Shown: piece after piece, positions 37,601 to 45,514 of the stretch | Position numbering within the stretch: position 1 is the stretch's first letter | Layout: the number at the start of each line of letters is the position of its first letter | From: Streptomyces sp. NBC_01214 | GTDB taxonomy: Bacteria; Actinomycetota; Actinomycetes; Streptomycetales; Streptomycetaceae | Assembly: GCF_026340975.1 (NCBI RefSeq) | Contig: NZ_JAPEOS010000001.1 | Location: 3,629,001-3,693,000, forward strand | DNA length: 64,000 bases | Direction: 5' to 3' | Made by a program: the position numbers and the translations under genes | Notes under the pieces: generated by a model | Database searches by the model: none | The model's input: only the letters and a program-made list of their open reading frames with translations | Told to the model about the DNA's origin: nothing

Positions 37601-38601
37601 CCGGCCACCCGCCGCAGTACGAGGAGACCGAGCTGGGCGCCCCGGTCTACGGCATCTCCCAGACCCCGCAGGTCTCCCTCGACTTCCAGGTCTTCGAGAA
37701 GCCCGACGGCCTCACCTTCAACTGGGACTTCCTGCCCGCCGTCTACCCGGACGGACTGATCGACTCGATGTTCGAGGAGTTCACCGCCCTGTTGGACGCC
37801 CTCGCCGAGGACGAGGTCTGGGAGCGCCACTCCCCGCCGCCCGGCGCAGAGGACGCCGCCCCGGGCAAGACCGAGGAGCGCGACACCGGCGACGCCTGGG
37901 AGCGGTACTGGGCCGGGATCCGGCGCACCGGCCGCGGCGGCGACGTCATCTGGGACGCCGACAGCGGCGAGGAGTTCCGCTGGCTGCTGGACCAGGCGCA
38001 GCGGCACTTCCGCAGCGGCCTGCCGGTCATCGACCTGGGCTGCGGCAACGGCCGCTACAGCCGTGAACTCGCCCCGCACTACCCTTCGGTCATCGGCGTC
38101 GACGTCTCGGTCAGCGCTATCGACCACGCCAAGCGCGAGGCCGAAGGAGTGCCGAACGTCGACTACCTGGCGATCGACATGACCGACGCCGAGCAGGCCG
38201 CCGTCCTGGGGGAGGGGCCGTACAACATCTTCGTCCGCGGCGTCTTCCACGTCCTGGACGGCGAAGCCAGGGCCCGGCTCGCGGCGGTCGCCGACCGGCT
38301 GCTGGGCGACGAGGGCACGCTGATCGTGCACGAGCCCGACTACTCCAGCAACTCCTTCGGCTACCTCGGCTTCGTCGGCGGCAAGCGGGGCCGCGCCGAG
38401 GACCTGGTCGGCCCGCTGGAGGCGGCCGGTGTCCGGCACTCGCACCGCTTCACCCGGCCCGAACTGGCCGAGGCGTTCGGCGCGGACGGGTGGGAGGTCG
38501 TCGAGGACGAGGCGATAGAACTGCACGCGATCGACCCCAGGTCGGATTCCGACGCCCTGCGGCTGCCCGGCTACTACGCGGTGCTGCGCCGCAGGCGCTG
38601 A
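34663..38601 (+). CDS. NRPS A-PCP-Cy-methyltransferase, probable indole-carboxylate starter module
   Basis: A 1,312-residue synthetase with an unusual order. A domain: residues 20-520, core YTSGSTGTPK at 164-173. The usual Asp of the FD motif is Ala210 (GFAVQIMEW), so the acid activated probably lacks an alpha-amino group, matching an indole-3-carboxylate. PCP: Ser566 in LGGHSL. Heterocyclization domain: residues 625-1060, with PLTESQQALWIGRG, the DxxxxD core DFLVADAWS in place of HHxxxDG, MPVVMTS and SQTPQVSLD. C-terminal class I methyltransferase: DLGCGNG near residue 1124-1130. GTG start with weak AAAGGG upstream. What the methyltransferase modifies is unknown. Inferred to load the chloro-hydroxyindole acid and begin the chain with the Cy-A-PCP protein. 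Confidence 0.93.
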   Translation: MTTALVDFNRSDAAFPAVGYPQLLAEQAARTPRATALAQGDRSWTYAELEAATNRLAHALIVRGAAEGTRIGLCYPRSAEYVIGSLAILKTGAAIVALDPVNPDDRLAAMIADAAPLLVLTPADLGRRIPEDVPRAEVATAGQDLPDTAPAVVTGPDTVSHLIYTSGSTGTPKAVLERHGALTNLVHWTTRAYGVRPGDRASWMSTPGFAVQIMEWLAYLPAGAAIHIPEAGQAQTPEQIRDWLVGAGITHTMLVAALAEPAWGLDWPADTALRILVTTAERVHSWPPVDTPFRVVMTYGTTETTNVLSCLDLGAGTDFTSQATSEEVRATRQVPVGVPIANLRVHLLDEDGSPVPEGEVGRLHVSGAGVAAGYHGRPELTAAKFHPNFLPDDPHPVLYDTGDLARRREDGAVELLGRSDSQVKIRGFRVELGEVETHLARLDDIAEAVVVTQERGPGDKRLIAYVSPAGAADPDPAAVRADVARTLPYYMVPAVVVVLPSLPRLPNGKVDRRSLPEPPEGRDAVGAGYEAPRNEVEDGLSRLWAEAFRTDGVGIHDNFFELGGHSLLAFQLIDEIRRRYSVELSLSDLSTCPTVAELATLVTTERTGGRGSFGGLPAIVPDPAARFEPFPLTESQQALWIGRGGLVELGNVGCHGYFEWESEQLDVPRFEGAWRRLVERHDALRTRVLPDGTQQVFEEIPAYGIPVTDFGGLDEEARQAELAALRERLSHQVLDGDAWPLFDVRISLLGGGRARIHLCLDFLVADAWSYFQVLIPDLVTYYVEPGAELAPLELTFRDYVLAVGNSLRDSELYRRSEWYWRDRLATLPPAPELPARPADAPELPVRFERRSHVVAPERWSRIQERAHAREVTPSGVLAAAYAEVLGRAAGQARFTINFPLFNRLPLHPQVNSLLADTTTTLLLAVEQTESTFAGRAQAVQRRLWADLEHRYFSGVQVLRELTKLRGSLAPAMPVVMTSLAGHPPQYEETELGAPVYGISQTPQVSLDFQVFEKPDGLTFNWDFLPAVYPDGLIDSMFEEFTALLDALAEDEVWERHSPPPGAEDAAPGKTEERDTGDAWERYWAGIRRTGRGGDVIWDADSGEEFRWLLDQAQRHFRSGLPVIDLGCGNGRYSRELAPHYPSVIGVDVSVSAIDHAKREAEGVPNVDYLAIDMTDAEQAAVLGEGPYNIFVRGVFHVLDGEARARLAAVADRLLGDEGTLIVHEPDYSSNSFGYLGFVGGKRGRAEDLVGPLEAAGVRHSHRFTRPELAEAFGADGWEVVEDEAIELHAIDPRSDSDALRLPGYYAVLRRRR

Positions 38602-38627
38602 CGGCCGCCGCACGCTCCGGTCCGGCT

Positions 38628-38661
38628 CTGCGCCGGGCGGCTCCTTCGCCGCCCGGCGCAG
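38628..38661 (+). terminator. Strong hairpin after the first NRPS operon
   Basis: CTGCGCCGGGCGGC and its perfect complement form a 14-bp stem with a TCCTTC loop, 27 bases after the NRPS stop. No T-tract follows. It probably ends the operon that starts at the aldehyde dehydrogenase gene. Confidence 0.75.
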
Positions 38662-38746
38662 GGCCTCGGCGTCGTTCGGAGCAGGAGCGGCCGTACCCGC
38701 AACGAGAAGACGCGGCCACGGCCGCTCGGCTGAAAGACTGGACAAC

Positions 38747-39778
38747 GTGGAACGACGTACGACCGACCGGCTGCTCAGGGCGCGCGCACAGGCGATCGGG
38801 GGCGAGGTCCGGGAGGAATCCGTCGCCGCCGTCCTCGACCGGGTGCTGGCCGTCCAGGCCCAGGACCTGCCCGCGGCGGAGCTGGGGCTGCGGGTGCGGA
38901 GCCGCGGGCTGACGCAGGAGGCGGTGCGCCGGGCCACCGACACCGAACGCACCGCCGTCCGCGGCTGGTTCATGCGCGGCACCCTCCAGCTGGTGCCCGC
39001 CGCCGACGCCCGATGGCTGCTGGCCCTCTTCGGCCCGGTCTACCTCGCGCTCGCCGCCCGGCGGCTGCGCGAACTGGGCCTCGACGAGTCCCTGTGCACG
39101 CGCTCGGAACGCCTGATCGCCGAAGCGATCGACGGCGAGGGGCCGTTGACCCGGGCCCAGCTCACCGACCGGCTCACCACCCTCGGGGTGGAGCCGAAGG
39201 GACAGTCCGCCTTCCACCTGATCCGCCGGGCCGCCCTGACCGGCCGCATCTGCCACGGACCGCAGCAGGGCGGCGAGGCCACCTTCGTCCTCCTCGACGA
39301 CTGGCTGCCCGCGACCGGCCCCCTGCCCTTCACCGGGGCCGCCGCCGAACGCGAACTCGCGCGCCGCTACCGTGCGGCGTACGGGCCCTCCGACGCCCTG
39401 GACTTCGTCCACTGGTCGGGGCTGAAGGCCACCACGGGCAAGAACGCGTGGGCCGCCGTACGGGAGACCGGGTCCGAGCCGGTGCCCGTCCCGGACGAGC
39501 CCGACGTACGCCTGCTGCCGGCCTACGACAACTACCTCGTCGGCTACCGCAGCCGGGACCTGTCCGTGCCCGCCGCACACGAACGCCGGGTGTGGCCCGG
39601 CGGCGGGCAGATCCGCGCCACCGTACTGGTCGACGGCCTGGCCGTCGGCACCTGGTCGGGCGGCCGCCGCGGGGTGCCCGTGACGGTCGAACCCTTCCCC
39701 GGGACCGAGTCCCACACCCCCGCCGTGGCGGCCGGGATCGCCCGCGAGAGCGCCGACATCGCACGGTTCTCCAGCTGA
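38747..39778 (+). CDS. AlkZ-like (HTH_42) winged-helix DNA glycosylase family protein
   Basis: A 343-residue protein of the HTH_42/DUF1006 superfamily that includes AlkZ, YcaQ and AlkX. The region LAVQAQD gives a QxQ motif at Gln37 and Gln39, the arrangement I remember for AlkZ, which unhooks azinomycin-alkylated DNA as self-resistance. LLPAYDNYLVGYRSRD near residue 262 is the second family hallmark. It starts with GTG after a terminator and ends just before the MFS exporter gene. A role in self-protection from a DNA-reactive product is possible; many members of the family have no known substrate. Confidence 0.85.
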   Translation: MERRTTDRLLRARAQAIGGEVREESVAAVLDRVLAVQAQDLPAAELGLRVRSRGLTQEAVRRATDTERTAVRGWFMRGTLQLVPAADARWLLALFGPVYLALAARRLRELGLDESLCTRSERLIAEAIDGEGPLTRAQLTDRLTTLGVEPKGQSAFHLIRRAALTGRICHGPQQGGEATFVLLDDWLPATGPLPFTGAAAERELARRYRAAYGPSDALDFVHWSGLKATTGKNAWAAVRETGSEPVPVPDEPDVRLLPAYDNYLVGYRSRDLSVPAAHERRVWPGGGQIRATVLVDGLAVGTWSGGRRGVPVTVEPFPGTESHTPAVAAGIARESADIARFSS

Positions 39779-39789
39779 ACTCATCGCAT

Positions 39790-39810
39790 GTCTACAAGCG
39801 GTCTATAGTC
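39790..39810 (+). promoter_or_regulatory. Probable SARP operator and promoter of the MFS gene
   Basis: GTCTACAA is followed 11 bp later by GTCTATAG, the same element as the reverse of the halogenase/SARP operator. A CATAAC hexamer about 11 bases downstream could be the -10. The exporter start lies 88 bases further on. The 119-base gap has no gene. Confidence 0.65.
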
Positions 39811-39897
39811 CCGGAATTCATAACCGGGGTCTAACTCGGGGTCCATAGCGTCAGTGCCGTCCGACAATTCCGTACCCAATCAGAAAAGGGCGTCGAC

Positions 39898-41175
39898 ATG
39901 GCACTCGGTCGGCATTCCGATTTCAATCGCCTGTGGTTCGGGCAGACCGTCAGCAACTTCGGCGACAAGATCTCCCTCCTGGCACTACCGACCCTTGCGG
40001 TCGTGGTGCTGGGCGGTGGAGCCTTGGAGGTCGGCGTGCTCGGCGCGCTGCGCTTCCTCCCCTTCCTGCTGCTCGCCCCGATCGCCGGGCTGGTGGCCGA
40101 CCGGGTGTCGAGGCGCACCGTCATGATCGTTGCCGACCTGGGCCGCTTCCTGGCCCTGGCCACGATTCCGCTGGCGTTCGCGCTCGACTCCGTCAGCATG
40201 ACCCACCTCTTCATCGTGGCCGGCATCACCGGCTGCCTCACGACCTTCTTCGAGGTCTCGTACCAGTCCTGGCTGCCCCAGCTCATCGGCACCGAGAACC
40301 TCATCGAAGGCAATACCAAGCTCCAGATCAGCCGCAGCGTCGCCGAGGCGGTCGGCGCGGGCGCCGGTGGCGCACTCATCCAGCTGCTCGGCGCCGCACG
40401 CGCCATCACCGCCGACGCGTTCACCTTCCTCATCTCGCTCATCGCCCTGCTGGTCATCCGCCACCGGGACGTGCGCGAGCGGACCGAGGACCGCAAGGCC
40501 TCCGCGAAGGCGGAGATGAAGGAGGGCATGAAGACGCTCTTCGGCAACCCGGTCCTGCGCGGCCTGTTCACCGCGAACGTCGTGGTCAACCTCGGTGCCG
40601 CGATGGGCGACGCCGTCCTGATCGTCTACGCCTACAAGGAGCTGAACCTCAGCCCCGGCCAGGTCGGCGCGGCCTTCGCCGTCATGTCGGTCTTCGTCAT
40701 CGTCGGCGCGGTGCTCTCCGAGGTCGTCTCCAAGAGCCTCTCGGTGGGCCGCCTGCTCGTCATCACCGCGGTCGTGCTCGGCGCCGGCTACATCCTGGTG
40801 CCGACGGGCGGCGCGGTCGGCGGCTTCGTCGGACTGATCGTGGTCCAGGCCATCATCGGCTTCGTCTCGCCGATGTTCGACATCCACGTCCTCAGCCTCG
40901 TGCAGGGCGTCACCCCGAACGAGCAGATGGGCCGCGTCAGCGGCACCGCGCTCTCCGCGGTGTACGGCGCCCTGTCCCTGGGCTACTTCGCCGGCGGTGC
41001 GCTCGGCGAAGCGATCGGCCTGACCGGCGGCCTCGCGGTGGCCGGCGCCGTCACCATCATCGGCGGCCTGACCCTGCTCACCGGACCGGTCGCCAAGATC
41101 AAGGAAATGCCCGGCGGCGACGACACCGCCGACGAGGGTTCTCCGGCCGCGGACGAGGCCAGGATCACCGCCTGA
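39898..41175 (+). CDS. MFS efflux transporter, probable product exporter
   Basis: A 425-residue major facilitator with 12 predicted membrane segments; FNRLWFGQTVSNFGDKIS at the start and GLVADRVSRRTVMI between segments 2 and 3 (motif A region, GxLaDRxxRR). This is the enterobactin/macrolide exporter-like group often found in peptide gene clusters. AAAAGGG precedes the ATG. It lies between NRPS operons and has its own operator-like repeat, so export of the peptide and partial resistance are likely. Confidence 0.9.
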   Translation: MALGRHSDFNRLWFGQTVSNFGDKISLLALPTLAVVVLGGGALEVGVLGALRFLPFLLLAPIAGLVADRVSRRTVMIVADLGRFLALATIPLAFALDSVSMTHLFIVAGITGCLTTFFEVSYQSWLPQLIGTENLIEGNTKLQISRSVAEAVGAGAGGALIQLLGAARAITADAFTFLISLIALLVIRHRDVRERTEDRKASAKAEMKEGMKTLFGNPVLRGLFTANVVVNLGAAMGDAVLIVYAYKELNLSPGQVGAAFAVMSVFVIVGAVLSEVVSKSLSVGRLLVITAVVLGAGYILVPTGGAVGGFVGLIVVQAIIGFVSPMFDIHVLSLVQGVTPNEQMGRVSGTALSAVYGALSLGYFAGGALGEAIGLTGGLAVAGAVTIIGGLTLLTGPVAKIKEMPGGDDTADEGSPAADEARITA

Positions 41176-41191
41176 TCGGCACCCGCCAGGG

Positions 41192-41232
41192 GTGTGGGAG
41201 TGGGTGCCGGCCCAGCGGCACCCACTCCACAC
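41192..41232 (+). terminator. Long hairpin after the MFS gene
   Basis: A near-perfect 16-bp inverted repeat (one bulged G) with an 8-base loop begins 17 bases after the exporter stop. It likely ends MFS transcription and separates it from the next NRPS operon. Confidence 0.75.
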
Positions 41233-41247
41233 TGCGCCCCGCACCCA

Positions 41248-41348
41248 CCCGCAGGTCCGTACGCCCGCACCACTGCACTCACCCGCACTGCCGCACCGCC
41301 GCACGCGCCCGCACCGCCGTACGTGCCCGCAGGTCCGTACGCCCGCAC
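41248..41348. repeat. CCGCAC-rich repeat region with a 23-bp direct repeat
   Basis: The gap before the C-A-PCP-TE gene is filled with degenerate CCCGCAC/CCGTACG units on the plus strand. A 23-bp sequence containing GCAGGTCCGTACGCCCGCAC occurs exactly twice, 78 bp apart (41248-41270 and 41326-41348). An open frame runs through it but encodes only Pro/Arg/His-rich sequence. The promoter of the second NRPS operon must lie here or just downstream. Confidence 0.8.
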
Positions 41349-41428
41349 GTCCGCACCCGGCGCCGCGACCCGTGGCGCCCCCTCGCCGTATCCCTCTCCC
41401 GACTCCCGAAGACGCACGGAGGCTCAAG

Positions 41429-44400
41429 GTGAGCGAGTCCCTCGCCGAACGCATAGCCGCACTGCCGAAGTCCCGCCGGGCACTGTTCCAGGCCCTGACG
41501 GGCCGCACCGGCGGGCGCGCCGCCGTACGGGAGGACCCTGAGCCGGCACCCCGCGACCCCGCGGACCCGCCGGTGCTCTCCTTCGCCCAGCGCCGCCTCT
41601 GGTTCATCGACCAGCTCCAGCCCGGCAGCCCCGCCTACAACGTGCCGGTCGCCACCCGCATCCGCGGCCCGCTCGACGTACCCGCCCTGCACGCGGCGCT
41701 CCAGGACGTCGTGGACCGCCACGAGGTGCTGCGGACCGTCTACACCTACCAGGAGGGCGCCACCGAGGCCCTGCCCCGCGTGGTGGACGGCTACCGGCTG
41801 CCCCTGCCGCTGACCGAACTGCCCGACGAGGAGGCGGCCCGGCCCTTCTACGACGCCGACGCGGGCGCCCCCTTCGACCTGGCCGGCGCCGTCCCGCTGC
41901 GGGCCCGGCTCGGCAGGATCGGCCCCGAGGACCACGTCCTGGTCCTCAACCTGCACCACATCGTCACCGACGGCTGGTCCATGCGGGTCCTCTACACCGA
42001 ACTGGAGCGCGCCTACGCCGCCCGCACCGGGGCGCCCGCCGGGGCCGCGGCCCCGCTCGCCCTCCAGTACGCCGACTTCGCCACCTGGCAGCGCCGCCGC
42101 ATCAGCGGGGACCGGCTGGAGGGCCTCACCTCCTTCTGGCGCGAGGAGCTGGGCGGCGCCAGCCCCGTGGACCTGCCCACCGACCGGCCCAGACCGCCCG
42201 TCTTCGGCCACGCCGGAGCCTCCCGCTACATCGACCTCCCGCCCCGGCTCATCGCCCGGCTGCGGGAGTTCGGCAAGTCCGAGGGCGCCACCCTCTACAT
42301 GACGATGCTGGCCGGCTTCGCCGCCACCCTGCGCCGCTGGACCGGCCAGGAGGACATCGTCGTCGGCACCTCCGTCTCCGGCCGCGACCACCCGGCCTTC
42401 AGCGAACTCATCGGCTTCTTCGTCAACACCCTGCCGCTGCGCATCAGGACCGGTGGCGACCCCGGCTTCGCCGAACTGGTCCGAACCACCCGTCACACCA
42501 CCCTCCAGGCGTACGCGCACCAGGAACTGCCCTTCGACCTGATCGTCGACGCCCTCGGGCTGCCCCGCGACCCCAGCCGGCCGCCGCTCACCTCCGTGAT
42601 GTTCCTCCTCGACGAGACCCCGGACACCGCCCCGGGCCTCGCGGGCCTCGCCACCGAGCCCATCGACTTCTCCTCGCACGCCACCAAGTACGACCTCATG
42701 ATCAGCGTCCACGACACCGGCACCGCCGTCCGCGCCCTCGTGGAGTACCCCACCGCCCTGTTCGACGCCGCGACCGTGGACCGGCTACTGGGCCACTTCC
42801 TCACCACCCTCGAAGGGGCCCTCGACCGCCCCGAAGCCCCGCTGTCCGCCCTGCCGCTGCTCACCGAAGCCGAGCGCCGGGCCGCCCTGGACGACTGGAA
42901 CGCCACCCGCGCCCCCTTCCCCCAGGACGCCTGCCTGCACGAGCTGTTCGAGCAGCACGCCGACCGGCGGCCCGACGCGCCCGCCGTGATCCTGGGCGGA
43001 CTCGGTGGCTGGAACATCACCTACCGGGAGCTGGAGGAGCGCGCCAACCGGCTCGCGCACCGGCTCGTCGAAGCCGGCGCGGGCCCCGACCGGACCGTGG
43101 CCCTGTGCCTGCGCCGCGGCCCCGCACTGGTCACCGCGATCCTCGCCGTCCTCAAGGCCGGCGGGGCCTACGTCCCCCTCGACCCGGACTATCCGGCCGA
43201 GCGCCTGGCGCTGCTGCTGCGGGATTCCGCTCCGCCCATCGTCGTGTCCGACGCGGAGCTGATCGGCCGGCTGCCCGTCCCCGCCGGCACCGCGCACGTC
43301 CTGCTCGACACCGACCGGGCCGCGCTCGCCGAGCTGCCCGCGACCCGCCCGGCCGTCCCCGTCACCTCCCGGGACCTCGCCTACGTCATCTTCACCTCCG
43401 GCTCCACCGGCACCCCCAAGGGCATCGCCCTGGAACACCGGGGCGTGGTCAACAACATCCTCGACCTCAACCGCTCGTACGGCATCGGACCCGGCGACTC
43501 GGTCCTCGCCCTGTCCTCGCCCAGCTTCGACATGAGCGTCTACGAGACCCTCGGCATCCTGGCCGCGGGCGGCACGCTCGTGCTGCCCGACCCGGCCGCC
43601 GCCAAGGACCCGGCGCACTGGGCCGACCTCGTCGAGCGGCACGGCGTCACCGTCTGGAACTCCGCCCCGGCCCTCCTCGGCCTCCTGGCCGACCAGCTGG
43701 AACACGCCGGCGGCCCCCGACTGCCGAAGCTGCGCACCGCGTTCCTCGGCGGCGACTGGATCCCCGTCACCCAGCCCGACCGGATCCGCGCCTTCGCGCC
43801 CGGGCTGTCCTTCGTCGCCCTCGGCGGGGCCACCGAGGCCTCCATCCACTCGGTGGAGTTCCCCGTCGGCCGGGTCGATCCGCAGTGGACGAAGCTCCCG
43901 TACGGGCGGCCCATGGCCAACCAGCTGGCCTACGTCCTCGACCCGACGGACCGCCTCGTCCCCGTCGGCGTCCCCGGCGAACTCCACCTGGGCGGCGTCG
44001 GACTGGCCCGCGGCTACCTGAACCGGCCCGAGCTCACCGAGGAGAAGTTCGTCCACGTCGAGCTGGCACCCGGCCGCACCGAACGCCTCTACCGCACCGG
44101 CGACCTGGCCCGCTACGGCGCCGACGGCACCATCGAACTCCTCGGCCGCACCGACTTCCGGATCAAGCTCAACGGGCTCCGCATCGAGCCCGGCGAGGTC
44201 GAGAGCGCACTGCGCGAGCGCCCCGGCGTCCGCGAGGCCGTCGTCACCGCCCGCCGCGCTGCCGCCGGCTCCGACCGGCTCGTCGGCTACGTGGTCCCCG
44301 AGGAGGGCGCGGGCCTCGACACCGCCGCCCTACGGACCGCGCTCGGCGCGGTCCTGCCCCCGCACTGCGTCCCCGCCGAACTGGTGCTGCTGGAGCGGCT

Positions 44401-45514
44401 GCCGCTGAGCCCCAACGGCAAGGTCGACCGGGGCGCCCTGCCCGACCCGCGCCCCGCCGCTCCCACCCCGGAGCGGCCCGCCCCCGCACCCGCGGACGCG
44501 GACCCGGTCGCCCTGCGGATCGCCGCAGTCTGGGCCGAGGTGCTCGGGGTACCGGACGTCGCGCCCGACGACGACTTCTTCGCCCTCGGCGGGGACTCCT
44601 TCGCCGCCGTGCGCGCGGTCCGCGCCGTCGCCACCGCCCTGCCGGACGGCGGAGCCACCGTCCTGCGCGTCGTCGACCTCTTCAGCAACCCGACCCCGGC
44701 CGGGCTCGCCGCCCGCAGCGCCGAACTCGGCGCAGCCGGAACGGCCGCACACGGCCTGCTGCACCGGCTCACCCCCGAACGCCCCGCCGGCACCACCGCG
44801 CTGACCCTCGTCTGCTTCCCGCACGGCGGCGGCGACGCCATCGCCTACCAACCCCTCGCGGCCCAGCTCCCGCCGCACATCGAGCTCCTGGCCGTTTCCC
44901 CGCCCGGCCACGACCCGCTGCGCCCCGGCCCGATGCTGCCGGTCCCCGAGTTCGCGGAACTCGCCGCCCGGGAGATCGCCCGCACCGTGCGGGGACCGTA
45001 CGCGGTCTACGGCCACTGCGCCGGGGTCGTCACCGCGCTGGAGACCACCCACGTACTGGAACGGATGGGGCAGCGCCCGATCGCCCTGGACCTCGCCGCG
45101 GCCCTCCCGGAGGAGGACCCCGAGTACGCCCTGGAGATGGAGCGCGTCTCCGGCGACGACGACCTCGTTGCCTACCTGACCACCATGGACGGCTTCGACG
45201 GCGTCCTCGACGACAGCGACCTCACCGCGGTCCTGCGGATGGTCCGCCACGACATGACCGAGGCCGCCCGCTTCTTCGCCCGTACCCCGGGCGGTTACGA
45301 CCGGCCCCTCGCCACCCCGCTCACCTGCATCATCGGCGACGCCGACGACGCGACCGAGGGCTACGAGAACGGCTACCGCGCCTGGGGCCGGTACGCGGCC
45401 GACGTACGCCTCGCCGTGATCCCCGGGGGCCGCCACTACTTCGCCAAGCACCTGCCCGACCGGCTCGCCGCTCTCCTCGTCGACCTGCACCGCAACGGAG
45501 GAACCCATGTCTGA
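41429..45514 (+). CDS. NRPS C-A-PCP-TE, probable terminating module
   Basis: A 1,361-residue synthetase. The start is GTG 41429 because GGAGG stands 6 bases upstream; the open frame continues upstream only into the repeat. C domain: LHHIVTDGWS, intact HHxxxDG. A domain: FTSGSTGTPKG, FDMSVYE with the amino-binding Asp, LGGATEAS; my rough pocket reading is D, M, Y, (N), F, G, L, I, H, not assigned to an amino acid. PCP: Ser1057 in LGGDSF. TE: the nucleophile elbow is GHCAG with Cys1197, not the usual GHSxG, and GGRH supplies the His. The only integrated TE in the cluster, so it should release the finished peptide. It overlaps the next NRPS gene by 8 bp. Confidence 0.94.
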   Translation: MSESLAERIAALPKSRRALFQALTGRTGGRAAVREDPEPAPRDPADPPVLSFAQRRLWFIDQLQPGSPAYNVPVATRIRGPLDVPALHAALQDVVDRHEVLRTVYTYQEGATEALPRVVDGYRLPLPLTELPDEEAARPFYDADAGAPFDLAGAVPLRARLGRIGPEDHVLVLNLHHIVTDGWSMRVLYTELERAYAARTGAPAGAAAPLALQYADFATWQRRRISGDRLEGLTSFWREELGGASPVDLPTDRPRPPVFGHAGASRYIDLPPRLIARLREFGKSEGATLYMTMLAGFAATLRRWTGQEDIVVGTSVSGRDHPAFSELIGFFVNTLPLRIRTGGDPGFAELVRTTRHTTLQAYAHQELPFDLIVDALGLPRDPSRPPLTSVMFLLDETPDTAPGLAGLATEPIDFSSHATKYDLMISVHDTGTAVRALVEYPTALFDAATVDRLLGHFLTTLEGALDRPEAPLSALPLLTEAERRAALDDWNATRAPFPQDACLHELFEQHADRRPDAPAVILGGLGGWNITYRELEERANRLAHRLVEAGAGPDRTVALCLRRGPALVTAILAVLKAGGAYVPLDPDYPAERLALLLRDSAPPIVVSDAELIGRLPVPAGTAHVLLDTDRAALAELPATRPAVPVTSRDLAYVIFTSGSTGTPKGIALEHRGVVNNILDLNRSYGIGPGDSVLALSSPSFDMSVYETLGILAAGGTLVLPDPAAAKDPAHWADLVERHGVTVWNSAPALLGLLADQLEHAGGPRLPKLRTAFLGGDWIPVTQPDRIRAFAPGLSFVALGGATEASIHSVEFPVGRVDPQWTKLPYGRPMANQLAYVLDPTDRLVPVGVPGELHLGGVGLARGYLNRPELTEEKFVHVELAPGRTERLYRTGDLARYGADGTIELLGRTDFRIKLNGLRIEPGEVESALRERPGVREAVVTARRAAAGSDRLVGYVVPEEGAGLDTAALRTALGAVLPPHCVPAELVLLERLPLSPNGKVDRGALPDPRPAAPTPERPAPAPADADPVALRIAAVWAEVLGVPDVAPDDDFFALGGDSFAAVRAVRAVATALPDGGATVLRVVDLFSNPTPAGLAARSAELGAAGTAAHGLLHRLTPERPAGTTALTLVCFPHGGGDAIAYQPLAAQLPPHIELLAVSPPGHDPLRPGPMLPVPEFAELAAREIARTVRGPYAVYGHCAGVVTALETTHVLERMGQRPIALDLAAALPEEDPEYALEMERVSGDDDLVAYLTTMDGFDGVLDDSDLTAVLRMVRHDMTEAARFFARTPGGYDRPLATPLTCIIGDADDATEGYENGYRAWGRYAADVRLAVIPGGRHYFAKHLPDRLAALLVDLHRNGGTHV

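Noticed and set aside
41192..41428. N-terminal extension of the C-A-PCP-TE protein by 79 residues
   Set aside because: The extension is repeat-encoded Pro/Arg/His-rich sequence lying over a terminator hairpin, while GTG 41429 has an ideal GGAGG site and starts a normal C domain.
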